Positions 35,762-45,459 of a DNA stretch of 64,000 nucleotides are shown here, one piece after another. The translations under genes and the position numbers were made by a program. The DNA lies in NCBI GenBank assembly GCA_024364735.1, contig JAGFNQ010000877.1:434001-498000 (forward strand). The letters are read 5' to 3'. The notes beneath the pieces were generated by a model. That model had not been told where the DNA came from. It worked only from the letters and a program-made list of their open reading frames with translations, and did no database searches. Origin of the DNA: Boesenbergia rotunda (Eukaryota; Streptophyta; Magnoliopsida; Zingiberales; Zingiberaceae). How positions within the stretch are numbered: position 1 is the first letter of the stretch; every line of letters starts with the position of its first letter.

Positions 35762-36580
35762 GATGACAATCCAAACACAAACCCTACTAATCCTCTCCTC
35801 CACCGCCGGGCCAGGCAACTTTGCTAGGAGAAGTCCAATCTGCTGTGAGAAGATTTTCTCCAATCAGCCCGAAGAAAGTTGTCGTTCTGCTCCTTTCTTG
35901 TGCTCTAAGGAAATTGTCGTGTGGCAATTTCTTCTACACTCCAAGACTTCTGCTCCAAGAAATTGCCGAGGCAATTTCTTTTGCTCTCAGCGCCTTGGAT
36001 GCCGTGAGGCAAGAATTGCCTTAGCAAGAAATTGCCGTGAGGTAATTGTAATTGCCTTGGAGGCCGTGAGGCAATAATAATTGCCTTTTGCTCCAGGCAA
36101 TTCAGCATGAGCATCAAGTTGCCGTGTGCAACTTTGATTGGAGACCATGAGGGCCTTTGCATGGAGAAGAAATTTCCCCACGCAAAAATCACCGCCGCAC
36201 ACCGAGGGAGAGAGAGAGAGAGAGGAGGAGAAAAGGAGAGGAAAAACATAGGATTTTCTAGTATTCCATTTGGATTAATTGGATCAATTGGTTTCATGGC
36301 ACATGGGATATATATTGGGCTACGATGGGGACCATGAGGAGGAGTTGGATCTTGACCTGCTAATGGATTCAATGCCAATCCATTCCACTAAAGGATCCTC
36401 ATTGAATTAACTCACGAACCCCCATATTTTCATATGGGCTCCACCTATTATGAGTACATCCATCCCCCCGTGTTTAAGATATCGAATGCTCGTCGATTAA
36501 TTTAAATTACTGACAATTTTAATTAATCAGCTTTTGACTCCTTGACTAGTACCACTCAACCATATCATCATGTCAGATCA
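35762..36580 (-). repeat. LTR-like host sequence, right part
   Basis: Continues 10806-11320 after SirC1 removal. On the minus strand there is a TATATAT at about 36310, then a CT-rich leader (36240-36200) as in CopB LTRs, then a cluster of GCAATTGCC/GGCAATTGC-like repeats (35850-36110). No convincing coding sequence; the short frames here look like chance. Confidence 0.35.
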
Positions 36581-37650
36581 ATGTTTTGCAGGGTGTCGTA
36601 GGATTCTAGAGTGGGTGATCCAACTAAATAGACTCCAACCTCCTGGAAGGACTTCCAAAAAGCATCAAGAGGGAGGAGTTGTTCTTACCTTGACTGGTAG
36701 CACTTCACCTCATAAGTGGATTTTGTACCTTAATCGTCTCCGGCCACCGGAACACACTTATGTTAAGTCGAAGTGTGGGGGAGCAGTGCACTATGATATA
36801 GATCATGTGAAGAAGACTCTCTCGACTACCCAAACCCCACCACCACCGGGATGGATGTTACTCCTTAACCGACTCCAACCGCCAAGAATAAAGGGGAGTT
36901 TGTTCTTTTTCTTATTTTTCTTTATGTTTATACTTGCATGTTTGATTGCTTTTATACTTTGCATTCACATTTTTCTTTCTCATTTTGCATTTTGTTTGGT
37001 CTTGAATAAATCTTGTTTGATTTCGAGTTGTGTCTCCTTACATGTTCCTTTATTATGCTTTGAGAATCATAAAAGATGGTTAAGTCTGACTATTGAGTTT
37101 TGGTTTCCTTGGTATGCTTGGGGAAATTAATTGCATTTCGTCATTTGTTGTGGTGATGGACTCTATCTTGATAGATTAAGCATGACATTTTATTGTTCAC
37201 CCAGTGAGGATATTGCCATGCCTATCCTTAATCCTCTTATGTGTGATAGCATTTGTGATACTTGACACTCTAGAACTTGCTTTGATTCTTTTTGAAATTA
37301 CATTAACATAAGCTTATATGAATATGATGGAGGCAAACTTTCTTGTTGATCTCTTAGATTTCCCTCTACTTTGCTATTGTTACTAGTGAACATTTCACCT
37401 ATTTCTTTCATGTTTCATTATCTTTCCTTTGTCAGATATTCTCATTGTCATTACATTCTCACTGTCATATCTTTATTAGCTTATTCTTCCCTTGAGCATG
37501 TGATGAGAGCATGGGGTGATTGCATGATGAGTTACATTTTTATGTCTATTATTAGCCTCTATAATTGTGAGTTTTAGATGTTATCATGCTTTGTACATTG
37601 TCTGAGGCAAGTTTTAAGTGTGGGGGGAAAACAAGTGCGTATGGACGAAT
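36581..37650 (+). other. Tat/Athila-like 3' internal region (non-coding)
   Basis: Two AAGTGTGGGGG purine tracts (36770, 37615), three degenerate copies of a segment encoding LNRLQPP-like peptides (36610-36885), a T-rich stretch, and low gene-like content. Such features are common in the region between pol and the 3' LTR of plant Tat/Athila gypsy elements. Lineage is inferred from style only; no pol is present. Confidence 0.35.
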
Positions 37651-37790
37651 GATTGTAAAAAAAAATCTCTCTATGTATAAAAAAAAAGAAGAGGAAAAAA
37701 ATAAAGAGAGAGAAATGAAAAAAAAATGAAAAAAAAGAGAAAAGAAAAGAATGAAAAATGAAAAAAATTCTCAAGCATTTGGGATTTTGT
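37651..37790 (+). repeat. A/G-rich low-complexity tract
   Basis: Long A and GA runs with almost no C or T on this strand. It ends at the inversion breakpoint at 37800. Confidence 0.75.
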
Positions 37791-37800
37791 GAGTGAGGAA

Positions 37801-38070
37801 CGAAAATCCCTTAAAAATTCCCCCATAATTATATTAATATTTCTTATTAAAATCCCTTTATATTTCTATAAATTTTTACCTAAAATTCACCAATAATCAT
37901 GGTACTAGAAAGCCGGATAAGGCCCATTAGTGCCTATTTCCTCAATTTAATTGGAAAAGGCATGGATTTCTAGGCTAAAATTCGTGTCAATACTTCTAGG
38001 TCTCTCGGAAAATTATCTAGACATGCTTAATATTTTAAAGAAATATTAAAAAAAATTTCGGGTCGTTACA
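37801..38070 (-). repeat. Inverted head of Tek2 5' LTR
   Basis: Reverse complement of 45460-45729, ending in GGGTCGTTACA at 38070. In forward orientation it would join 39065. Confidence 0.88.
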
Positions 38071-38420
38071 GCTGCTGCGTGGTGGACTCCACCATGGAAA
38101 CTGAGCATGAGGCAGCCTTTGTGGTAGCCAAAGGAAGCTATATGGTTCAGGTACCTCGAGATGGACTTAGATGTGATTCCTGGTTTGCCCAGAACTATAT
38201 CGTTTGTTGTGATAATAATGGTGCAGTTACAAACCCGAAGGGACCACGAGTTCATAAGGCAAGTAAACACATAGAGCGCAAGTACCACCCAGGAGAGGAC
38301 AAGCTGTTGTTACCTAGATTACATCAGAAGACAACCTGGGAGATCTTTCCACTGAGGCCTTGATAGCAAGAGCTTTTAGGCATGTGTTGGATCAGGCAGT
38401 CAGATGTATGGCATTTTGAA
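38071..38420 (+). pseudogene. Copia RNase H remnant (a further family)
   Basis: A frame with VDSTMETEH, CCDNNGAV and HKASKHIERKYH matches the C-terminal RNase H of Ty1/copia (compare ADSTTEAEY and YCDNNGA in CopB2). The first RNase H half is missing, with frame disturbance after 38290. It was the target into which Tek2 inserted before the inversion. Confidence 0.75.
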
Positions 38421-38452
38421 GACAGCAAAGTCTTTGAGTATAAGTGGGAGAT

Positions 38453-39064
38453 TGTTAGATGTGTATACTAAAAGACTTGCTCTTTTTATATATATGATCA
38501 TCTACATTTTGAAAAGAGAATCACATCAACACAAGATGAGTATTTATATTAGTATATTCATAAAAGTCCTTTACTTTGCATTGTAGATAACATGGTGTGT
38601 GGTGACATACGGAAGATCATGTTATTAGTTCCTTGCATAGTATAAGCAGAGGCTCACAGCCGAGATGGAATTAGACAAATTATCGGGATGGTTGTAGTGT
38701 AATTAGGTGTGGTTTGTCTTGACCATATAATTACACTAGTGTGTTTTGTGTGTATTGAGCAGGACCAAAACCAGAGGTCATCCAATTTGTACTAACTCAA
38801 TAATTGGATTGGACCTTGGATTATTATGGAGTACAATCCCTAAATCCTGAAATAATAACGGGCACGTATAGTTAATATTTATTTCTTTGATTTACCAATG
38901 GGCTAGATTTATTCTGATAAATTGATAGGACTGGTAAGTTGGGAAATAATACTAATCATATGGTGTTCCATTGATTATTAACCGAATTCATGTCCTAGTG
39001 AGTCGGGATGATGATGCCCCCTTGATGAGCTCATAAGGATCGTCATGTTAAACCCTTCAGGTGG
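38453..39064 (+). repeat. Partial 3' LTR of that copia element
   Basis: A polypurine AGTGGGAGAT at 38443-38452 is followed by TGTTAGATGTGTATAC, a standard LTR start. The LTR is cut by the inversion breakpoint at 39064. No second copy is in the window. Confidence 0.65.
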
Positions 39065-39270
39065 AAAATACTAGGAAAATAAAATAAAAATAAGTGGAAA
39101 AAAATTATGCATGCACCAAGGATTGAACCTTGGACCTCTTGTACAACCATGTATGCTTTAACCAATTCACCTAGCAAGGGAGTGCTATGAGGAAATGAAG
39201 TGGATATTGGTTAAGGCTTAGAAGAAGATGAAGGGTTATGAAGAGACTTTTCATTTACCTCTTAATGGGT

Positions 39271-39280
39271 TATAAAGAGG
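39271..39280 (+). promoter_or_regulatory. TATA box of Tek2 5' LTR
   Basis: TATAAAGAGG, identical to Tek1 and to the 3' LTR copy at 45939-45948. Confidence 0.65.
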
Positions 39281-39623
39281 GGGGTTTGGGAGTTACCATC
39301 TTCCTTCCATCAATTGCATTTTCTCTCCTCCTCCTTCCTCATTCTAGCCGAACACCATAAGGGAGGTTTTCCCTTGGAAAAGCTCCACAAGAAGGTCTCA
39401 TCACCAAGATCTAAAGGTTTTCCAAGGCTACAAGGGCAAGGGGGTTCAAGTGTCCAAGGGATTTGCAATTTTCTTCTCTTTTAAGGTCTAAAAATCAAGA
39501 TCAACCAAGGTAAGACTCCCTCACCTGTGGTATAATAGTTCCTTTTGGATTTTAGCATAATATGAAGTTGTTTGAGATTTTATGTTGGAAAAAAAAGAAA
39601 AGAAGGCATGAACCCCACATAGG

Positions 39624-40197
39624 TTTCGGCCACTAGGGTTTTTGAGTCCATGATGATGCTAAAAATCTCTATTATGTTTTCTAATGTGTCCTCATGATGT
39701 TTAGAGATTAAATATAATTTTTGAGAATTTTTGGGGTACCCTAGGATCCCCTAGGGTTTCGGCCATCTCATGAATCCATGGGTAGGGTTGAATCTAAACC
39801 CTCAAGCATGTGTTTTGTGTATTATCATGATATAAGGGAGATTGAGGGGTGCTTATGTGAACTTTTACAAGGCTTTGTGACCCCCACAAGTTTCGGCCAA
39901 GTTGGATCTAGGGCAAAAAGTTAGGGATTCCCTCAAGCAAGGGTCCCAATGGCTTTATGATAGAGTATGTTTGGTGTTAATGTTTGATTAGGGGTTTTCA
40001 TGGAATTTTTCCATGCACCCATGGCCTTGTAGGGTTTCGGCCAGCACAAGGAAAGAGGGCTAAAGGTTAGGGACAACCCTAATTATGAGCCCTAATAGCC
40101 TCCCATGGTCTTATAAGTAAAGTATGGTTGGTTCTTTACCTTATGCTATGTTACATGTTAATTGAATGATGGAACCAATCCCTATAGGTTTCGGCCA
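39624..40197 (+). promoter_or_regulatory. Five-fold TTTCGGCCA array
   Basis: Copies begin at about 39624, 39757, 39891, 40034 and 40188, often next to TAGGGTTT, a telo-box-like motif. Spacings of 133, 134, 143 and 154 bp are almost the same as in Tek1 (134, 134, 145, 154 in the same element direction). Function unknown. Confidence 0.5.
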
Positions 40198-40768
40198 AGC
40201 AAAGGAATGTAGGGTTTGGATGGAGTTAGGGTTTGAAGAATGATGATTTATGCTTTACCATGAAGTATATATATGTATGTACCAAGGTTCAAGCATGTGG
40301 TAGAACTTAAGTTACCTATAACCCTAACCTTAAGCACCATGTTTTATGTTTGTATGTTTATGATTGGATGCCATGCTTAATAGGGTTTAATTATGAATGT
40401 CTTATGTCCTATGCCATGTACTTGAATGGTAGGTGGTATGTTTATGGAAGTCCTACCTATGCAGGCTTGAGATAGATCCCATGCTTATATAGGAAGTGCA
40501 ATGTTTTCCTTATGTATCATGATCATGCAAGTTCTATGGATTAGGATAAATGTCTATGCAAATATGTCATGTTCAATGAATGTAATGCAATGTTTACCTT
40601 ATATGCCATGATCATGCAAGCTCTAGGAATAAGAATGATGTTTATGAAAGTAGGCCATGTTCTATGATTGAAGATGCATGTTATATTTATAAATGAAGAT
40701 GCATGTTATGTTATGAATGAAAGTGCATGCTATGTTTTATGAATAAGATGCATGCCATGTTATGAATG

Positions 40769-40852
40769 ACGACACGGTCGATGGTTGACGGTACGACGGT
40801 ACGACGGTCGTGAGACCGGTAAATGGGCCGTAGACGGGCCGGGTCGTTACAC
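40769..40852 (+). repeat. GC-rich insert with GGTACGAC repeats in Tek2 LTR
   Basis: GC-rich in an AT-rich LTR. Ends in GGGTCGTTACA, the reverse complement of a gypsy LTR start. The 3' LTR copy (47438-47528) has three GGTACGAC units where this one has two. Absent from Tek1. Confidence 0.6.
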
Positions 40853-42282
40853 ATGCTATGTTTATGAATGAAGATGCATGCCATGTTATGAATGAAAATG
40901 CATGCCATGTTTATGAATGAAGATGTATGCCATGTTTCATGAATGATAAAGCATGTAAAGTATTTTACTTTATGAATGGGCTTGTACCGGACCGAAGTAT
41001 GGGTCCAAGGGATGGGCACCTTAAGAACGCCCCGATTCTGGACTACCGACTATGCTGTCCACGTTCTGGCACTACGGAAGCTGTGCAACAGGGATGGGCA
41101 CCTTAAGAACGCCCCGGTTCTGGGACTACCGACTATGCTGTCCTTACCCTAGTAGGTCGGGGCTCGCTACCTCGTATCTACTTAGGGATGCGCGCTTATG
41201 ATGTATGTATGTGGTACAAGCCGGGGACCCCAATGATGATATGATATGTTTAAGTATTTAAAAGTATGTTTTAAAAAGTTAAGCATCCTTATGTATATGC
41301 ATTAGACTCATGCATTCATGTACTTCATTATGCCATGATAGTCATGTCTTATACTTATGGTTCGTGTCAAGAAATAAGCATGATAGTAAACGATGTATGC
41401 TCATGATTATGTTAAGAAGATGCCCTATGATATGATGGAAAGTAGGCTTATGTTTATGCCATACAGGTTAGTTCATGCTTTATGTTTATGTTTATGTTTA
41501 AGTTTTATGCCATGTATCATGCATGTTAAGAATGTTTCTTTATGTTTAAGTTTTATGCCATGTATCATGCATGTTAAGAATGTTTCTTTAGATTTATGTT
41601 TATGCTATGTATCATGCATGTTAAGAATGTTTCTTTAGATTTATGTTTATGTCATATATCATGCATGTTCAGAATGTTTCATGTTTATGGTTATGTCATG
41701 TATTAGGCCATGTTAAGTCGAATTACGTTGATGTCTATGTCATGTATTATGCTATGCGAAGTTGAATTATGTTCAGGATATGTTATGTATCATGCCATGT
41801 AAGTTTATTTATATTTATGTTCAAGCATAAAGTTATGTTTATACTTCATGTGCTTATGATTAAGTGATGAATGGTTTTAGTGAGTAGGAAAGAGTCTTAC
41901 TAAGCCTGTGTGCTTATAGTCTTATTTCCTTATATCGCAGATCACGCAAGGGGACTGTAAGGAAGCAGCAGGAGGGCAAGAATGCATGTGTGTGGTAGTG
42001 ACTTGGCCAAGAAACCAATATATTTACTCGTTTTATGCTAGAACTTTACCTTTACTACTTATGTGCTTGAATGGTGACTTATGAAACTTTATGACATGAT
42101 GCTAAGTATGATATGATGCTAAGTATGAAAGTAATATGCCAAGTTCCCATGTCATTATGTTAAGAATAGTAGTCGGGCATGTATGTGTAAGTCTCAAAGT
42201 ATTCCACTGCCTTATGATGTCTACATGCCCCAAGTATGTTAACGTAACGCCGCTTTATGAAAAAAAAAACGGGCGTTACAGG

Positions 42283-42297
42283 TTGGTATCAGAGCAG
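42283..42297 (+). other. Tek2 primer-binding site
   Basis: TTGGTATCAGAGCAG two bases after the LTR end, identical to Tek1. Confidence 0.9.
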
Positions 42298-42588
42298 TAA
42301 CCATCTCACTACACACACATCAAGCCCTCTTCCTGCCGCTTCCAAGTAAGTACCTCTCTGCGTATTTTATGATAGTAAGCACTTTTAGGATACTTTATGG
42401 TTTTGGGATATGTAAGTATGAACGATATTTATGATGAAAAGTACTTTAAGAGATGTGACTATGAACGATATTTTATCTTCTTTTATGAATCAAACAATTA
42501 TAATTTAAGGGTAGGAAAAGTGATTACATATTTTAAACACTAGGGTAGAAGAAACCGAGTTGCTTGTGTTTTTCTCTGTATATATTTG
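42298..42588 (+). other. Tek2 leader
   Basis: Homologous to the Tek1 leader up to about 42515 (AAGGGTAGG). After that the sequence is new and leads into the unfamiliar ORF. No other gene is seen. Confidence 0.75.
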
Positions 42589-42603
42589 CGAATTGAAAAA
42601 GAA

Positions 42604-43323
42604 ATGGTTTTGGTACTGGCTTGGGCAGGTTTAGTACTAACTATGTCAATTTTTTTTCAATTCCAGATGTTGCATGAGAACTACACTGAGAGGTGCCGCG
42701 AGCTGTTGAACCGGATAGAGGAAGTTGAGTATATTCCGACCCGTGGAATTCAAGGCAACATGGGGTTATTGGATCGGCTGTTCTGGAAACTTGAGCAGGA
42801 AGGGTTTCCAGTCATGGATGATCATAGGATCGGAGCTCTGCTTCGTTCATTGCCCAATCGGGCGAGGGAGGCTGCACATCAGATCTGGGGGCAGCATGGG
42901 TGCCGTATCTCATATACGGAATTATGTAGGCAACTTCTTCATCACGTGTTTCCGGAGGACCTGGGGGACTCAGAGGAAGACCGCGAGAGGTATGAGGAGG
43001 ACCCCGAGATGTATGAGGAAGATCCCGAGATGTATGAGGAGGACCCCGAGATGCTCAAGATGTTCGAGGAAGACCCGATGAGCGAGGACGATCTCGAGGT
43101 GTTTGAGGAAGACCCCGAGATGCTCGAGATGTTTGAGGAAGACCCCGGGATGTTTGGGGAAGACCCTGAAGTGGCTGAGGAGGTTCCAGAGATAGAGGAA
43201 GAGGATCCGATGGAGACGGTAGAAGATCCTGAGGCAGGTCAAGGAGAGATGAACGAAGGAGTGGCAGTGACTGCCATTATATTTTTTGTTATGGGCATGA
43301 TGGCAGCCCATCTATTTTATTGA
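42604..43323 (+). CDS. Unknown 239-aa protein: Gag-like core with hydrophobic ends and acidic repeat
   Basis: I do not recognise this protein. I start it at the first ATG of the frame (42604). Residues 1-20 are hydrophobic and could be a signal anchor. Residues about 25-115 are helical in character, with LLRSLPNRAREAAHQIW and then YTELCRQLLHHVF, a pattern like the core of retrotransposon Gag capsids (basic helix, Ala-rich helix ending in W, then a helix ending in F). Residues about 120-215 repeat EEDPEM-like units and are very acidic. Residues about 220-238 form a second hydrophobic segment at the very C-terminus. It sits where gag, protease and RT should be, directly after the leader. No zinc knuckle is present. 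It has no stop or shift, unlike the pol next to it. It could be a divergent Gag, an envelope-like or membrane protein, or a captured host gene piece. Confidence 0.6.
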   Translation: MVLVLAWAGLVLTMSIFFQFQMLHENYTERCRELLNRIEEVEYIPTRGIQGNMGLLDRLFWKLEQEGFPVMDDHRIGALLRSLPNRAREAAHQIWGQHGCRISYTELCRQLLHHVFPEDLGDSEEDRERYEEDPEMYEEDPEMYEEDPEMLKMFEEDPMSEDDLEVFEEDPEMLEMFEEDPGMFGEDPEVAEEVPEIEEEDPMETVEDPEAGQGEMNEGVAVTAIIFFVMGMMAAHLFY

Positions 43324-43490
43324 GTTTGGTTGGTTTTGTGAACCAATAAGGTCTAAGTTAGTCATAATACAATTTGTCGAGAGCGTGGTTCAATCTTATG
43401 TTCATGAACCTGATATTAACAGTGAGTGACCTATCATATCACACAATGGTATCAAATTACATAAAGTAAATGACAATGCTATGAGAGTAC
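43324..43490 (+). other. Spacer between the unknown ORF and pol
   Basis: Non-coding, not similar to Tek1. It ends at CGAATTGAAAA (43490-43500), an 11-base sequence also found just upstream of the ORF (42589-42599). Confidence 0.6.
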
Positions 43491-45425
43491 GAATTGAAAA
43501 GGAGACTTACAAGTGCTCCAATCCTTACCCTTCCAGAATGTAATCAGAGCTTCGACATGTATAGCGATGCCTCCAAGCTAGGACTTGGGGCTGTTATTGC
43601 CTACGCCTCAAGACAACTCAAGGAATATGAACAGAATTACCCCACTCATGATCTGGAACTGGCTGCGGTGGTCTTCGCTCTTAAAATATGGAGGCATTAT
43701 CTATATGAAGCACAATGTAAGATTTATATAGACCACCAGAGTCTGCGATATTTCTTCACTTAGAAAGACCTGAATATGAGACAACGCCGATGGCTTGAGT
43801 TGGTGAAGGACTATGACTGTGAGATCTTCTACCATCCAGGGAAGGCAAACAAAGTGGCCGATGCACTCAGCCGGAAGTCAAGTGCCACCTTGATGTCCAT
43901 GGCCATATTACCCCGACCACTCAAAGAAGAAATTATGAATTTTGGGGTCGAGGTCATCTCCGGACGACTTTCCACCATGACAATATCACCCCTGCTATTT
44001 GAGGACATAGTGGAAAAACAAGATGGTGATCTGAGTATTCAGAAAATAAAACAGGAGATCCTAGTAGGAAAGGGCGATGGTTTTCATATCACCAAAGGGG
44101 GAGTACTCTACCTTAGGGATCGTCTATGTATCCCTAATGATCCGGAGCTTCGAAAGGAGATACTGGCAAAAGCTTACGGAACCCCTTATTTGATGCATCC
44201 AGGATCCACCAAGATGTATCCGGACCTGAAAGAGAAGTTTTGGTGGTCCGGTATGAAGAGGGAGGTGGCTCAGCATGTTAGTACTTGCATGACTTGCCAG
44301 CAAGTGAAAGCAGAACACCAGCGACCCGGAGGAGTTCTGCAGCCACTCGCGATTCCGGAGTGGAAATGGGAAGACATCTCTATGGACTTTATTTCAGGGC
44401 TTCCCAGGACTACAAATGGATATGATGCGATTTGGGTAATCGTGGACAGGCTGACGAAGTCTGCTCACTTCCTGGCAATCAAGATGACTGATTCAATGGA
44501 ACAACTGGCTCAATTATATGTTAAGGAGATAATCAGGCTTCATGGAGTTCCCAAGACCATCATCTCAGATAGGGATGGTCGCTTTATTTCGCATTTTTGG
44601 GAGTGTGTTCAGAAGTCTCTCGGCACTAAACTGCGATTTAGTACCGCCTTTCACCCTCAGACTGATGGGCAAACTGAAAGGGTGAATCAGGTACTAGAAG
44701 ACATGTTGCGAGCTTGTGCCTTGGATTTCAAAGGGAGCTGGTGTCGATATCTATGCTTGGCGGAATTTGCTTACAACAATAGCTACCAAGCTACTATCGG
44801 AATGACACCTTATGAAGCGTTGTACGGGAGGAGATGTAGATCTCCGATCTGTTGGTACGAGGGTGGTGAAAAAAAGGAAATGGGGCTCACAACGGATGTC
44901 ATTGACAGCACTACCCGAGCTATACAGAATATTCGACAACGGATAGAAACTGCTCAGAGCTGGTAGAAGAGTTATGCCGATGTCCGACATAGACCACTGG
45001 AATTTAATGTTGGAGATTTGGTGTTCCTGAAAGTGGCTCCTATGAAAGGGGTGACAAGATTTTGGAAGAAAGGAAAACTAAGTCCGCGTTATGTGGGGCC
45101 GTACTTGATCCTAAAAAGAGTTGGTAAGGTGGCATATGAGCTGGAGCTGCCTCCAGAGATGTCGGCCATCCATAATGTGTTCTATGTGTCAACGCTTAAA
45201 AAGTGTATCCCAAATATGGACCGAGTGATCGAGCCACAGACAGTACAAGAGCAGGAGAACCTAAGCTATGAAAGCAGACCTATCCAGATCTTGGATCGGG
45301 AAGTCAAGAAGCTAAGGAATAAGGAAGTACCCTTAGTCAAGGTTCTATGGCAAAGTCAACGGTTCGAAGAAGCCACCTGGGAACGCGAGGACGGGATGAG
45401 GCGCAAGTACCCGGAGCTATTCTAA
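43491..45425 (+). pseudogene. Tek2 truncated pol: RNase H, integrase, chromodomain
   Basis: One frame throughout, homologous to Tek1 pol from about residue 614 on. It is interrupted by TAG at 43761-43763 and TAG at 44964-44966, both at Gln positions of Tek1. RNase H lacks seven residues after GLGAV. Integrase keeps its HHCC site, the catalytic Asp in SMDFISG, Asp in SDRDGRF and Glu in ERVNQ. The chromodomain is at the end (PLVKVLWQSQ...EEATWERED). No ATG starts this piece naturally, so expression would need a fusion or internal start. Confidence 0.9.
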
Positions 45426-45447
45426 GTTCGAGGACGAACTTTCACGA

Positions 45448-45459
45448 GGTATGGGGAAT
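45448..45459 (+). other. Tek2 polypurine tract
   Basis: GGTATGGGGAAT directly before the 3' LTR. Confidence 0.75.

Larger units (their letters stand above)
37801..39064. other. Inverted segment
   Basis: 37801-38070 is the reverse complement of the first about 270 bp of the Tek2 LTR, and 39065 continues the same LTR exactly where that piece stops. Flipping 37801-39064 rebuilds a complete Tek2 5' LTR with copia sequence directly upstream of its TGTAACG start. Confidence 0.85.
39510..41940 (+). other. Candidate leader intron inside Tek2 5' LTR
   Basis: Donor CCAAG|GTAAGAC, branch-like CTTACTAAG at 41896-41904, T-rich run, acceptor ATCGCAG|ATCACG. The 3' LTR has the same signals at 46178-48603 and Tek1 has them on the other strand. 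Length 2431 bp. Prediction only. Confidence 0.4.
39065..42280 (+). repeat. Tek2 5' LTR (head displaced by inversion)
   Basis: Matches 45730-48640 of the 3' LTR and ends in GGGCGTTACA. Related to the Tek1 LTR in order: TATA, donor-like site, five TTTCGGCCA motifs, TATG-rich tract, GC-rich duplicated segment, tandem repeats, acceptor-like site. Confidence 0.92.

Noticed and set aside
35724..36378. Overlapping ORFs on both strands
   Set aside because: Short, overlapping, built on GCAATTGCC-type repeats in LTR-like DNA.
36570..37130. 186-residue ORF with a hydrophobic tail, as a possible gene
   Set aside because: The hydrophobic part is a T-rich tract and the rest is degenerate nucleotide repeats; no good start or homology that I can see.
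42970..43311. Minus-strand ORF opposite the Tek2 acidic repeat
   Set aside because: Mirror of the acidic repeat; the plus frame fits position, start and composition better.
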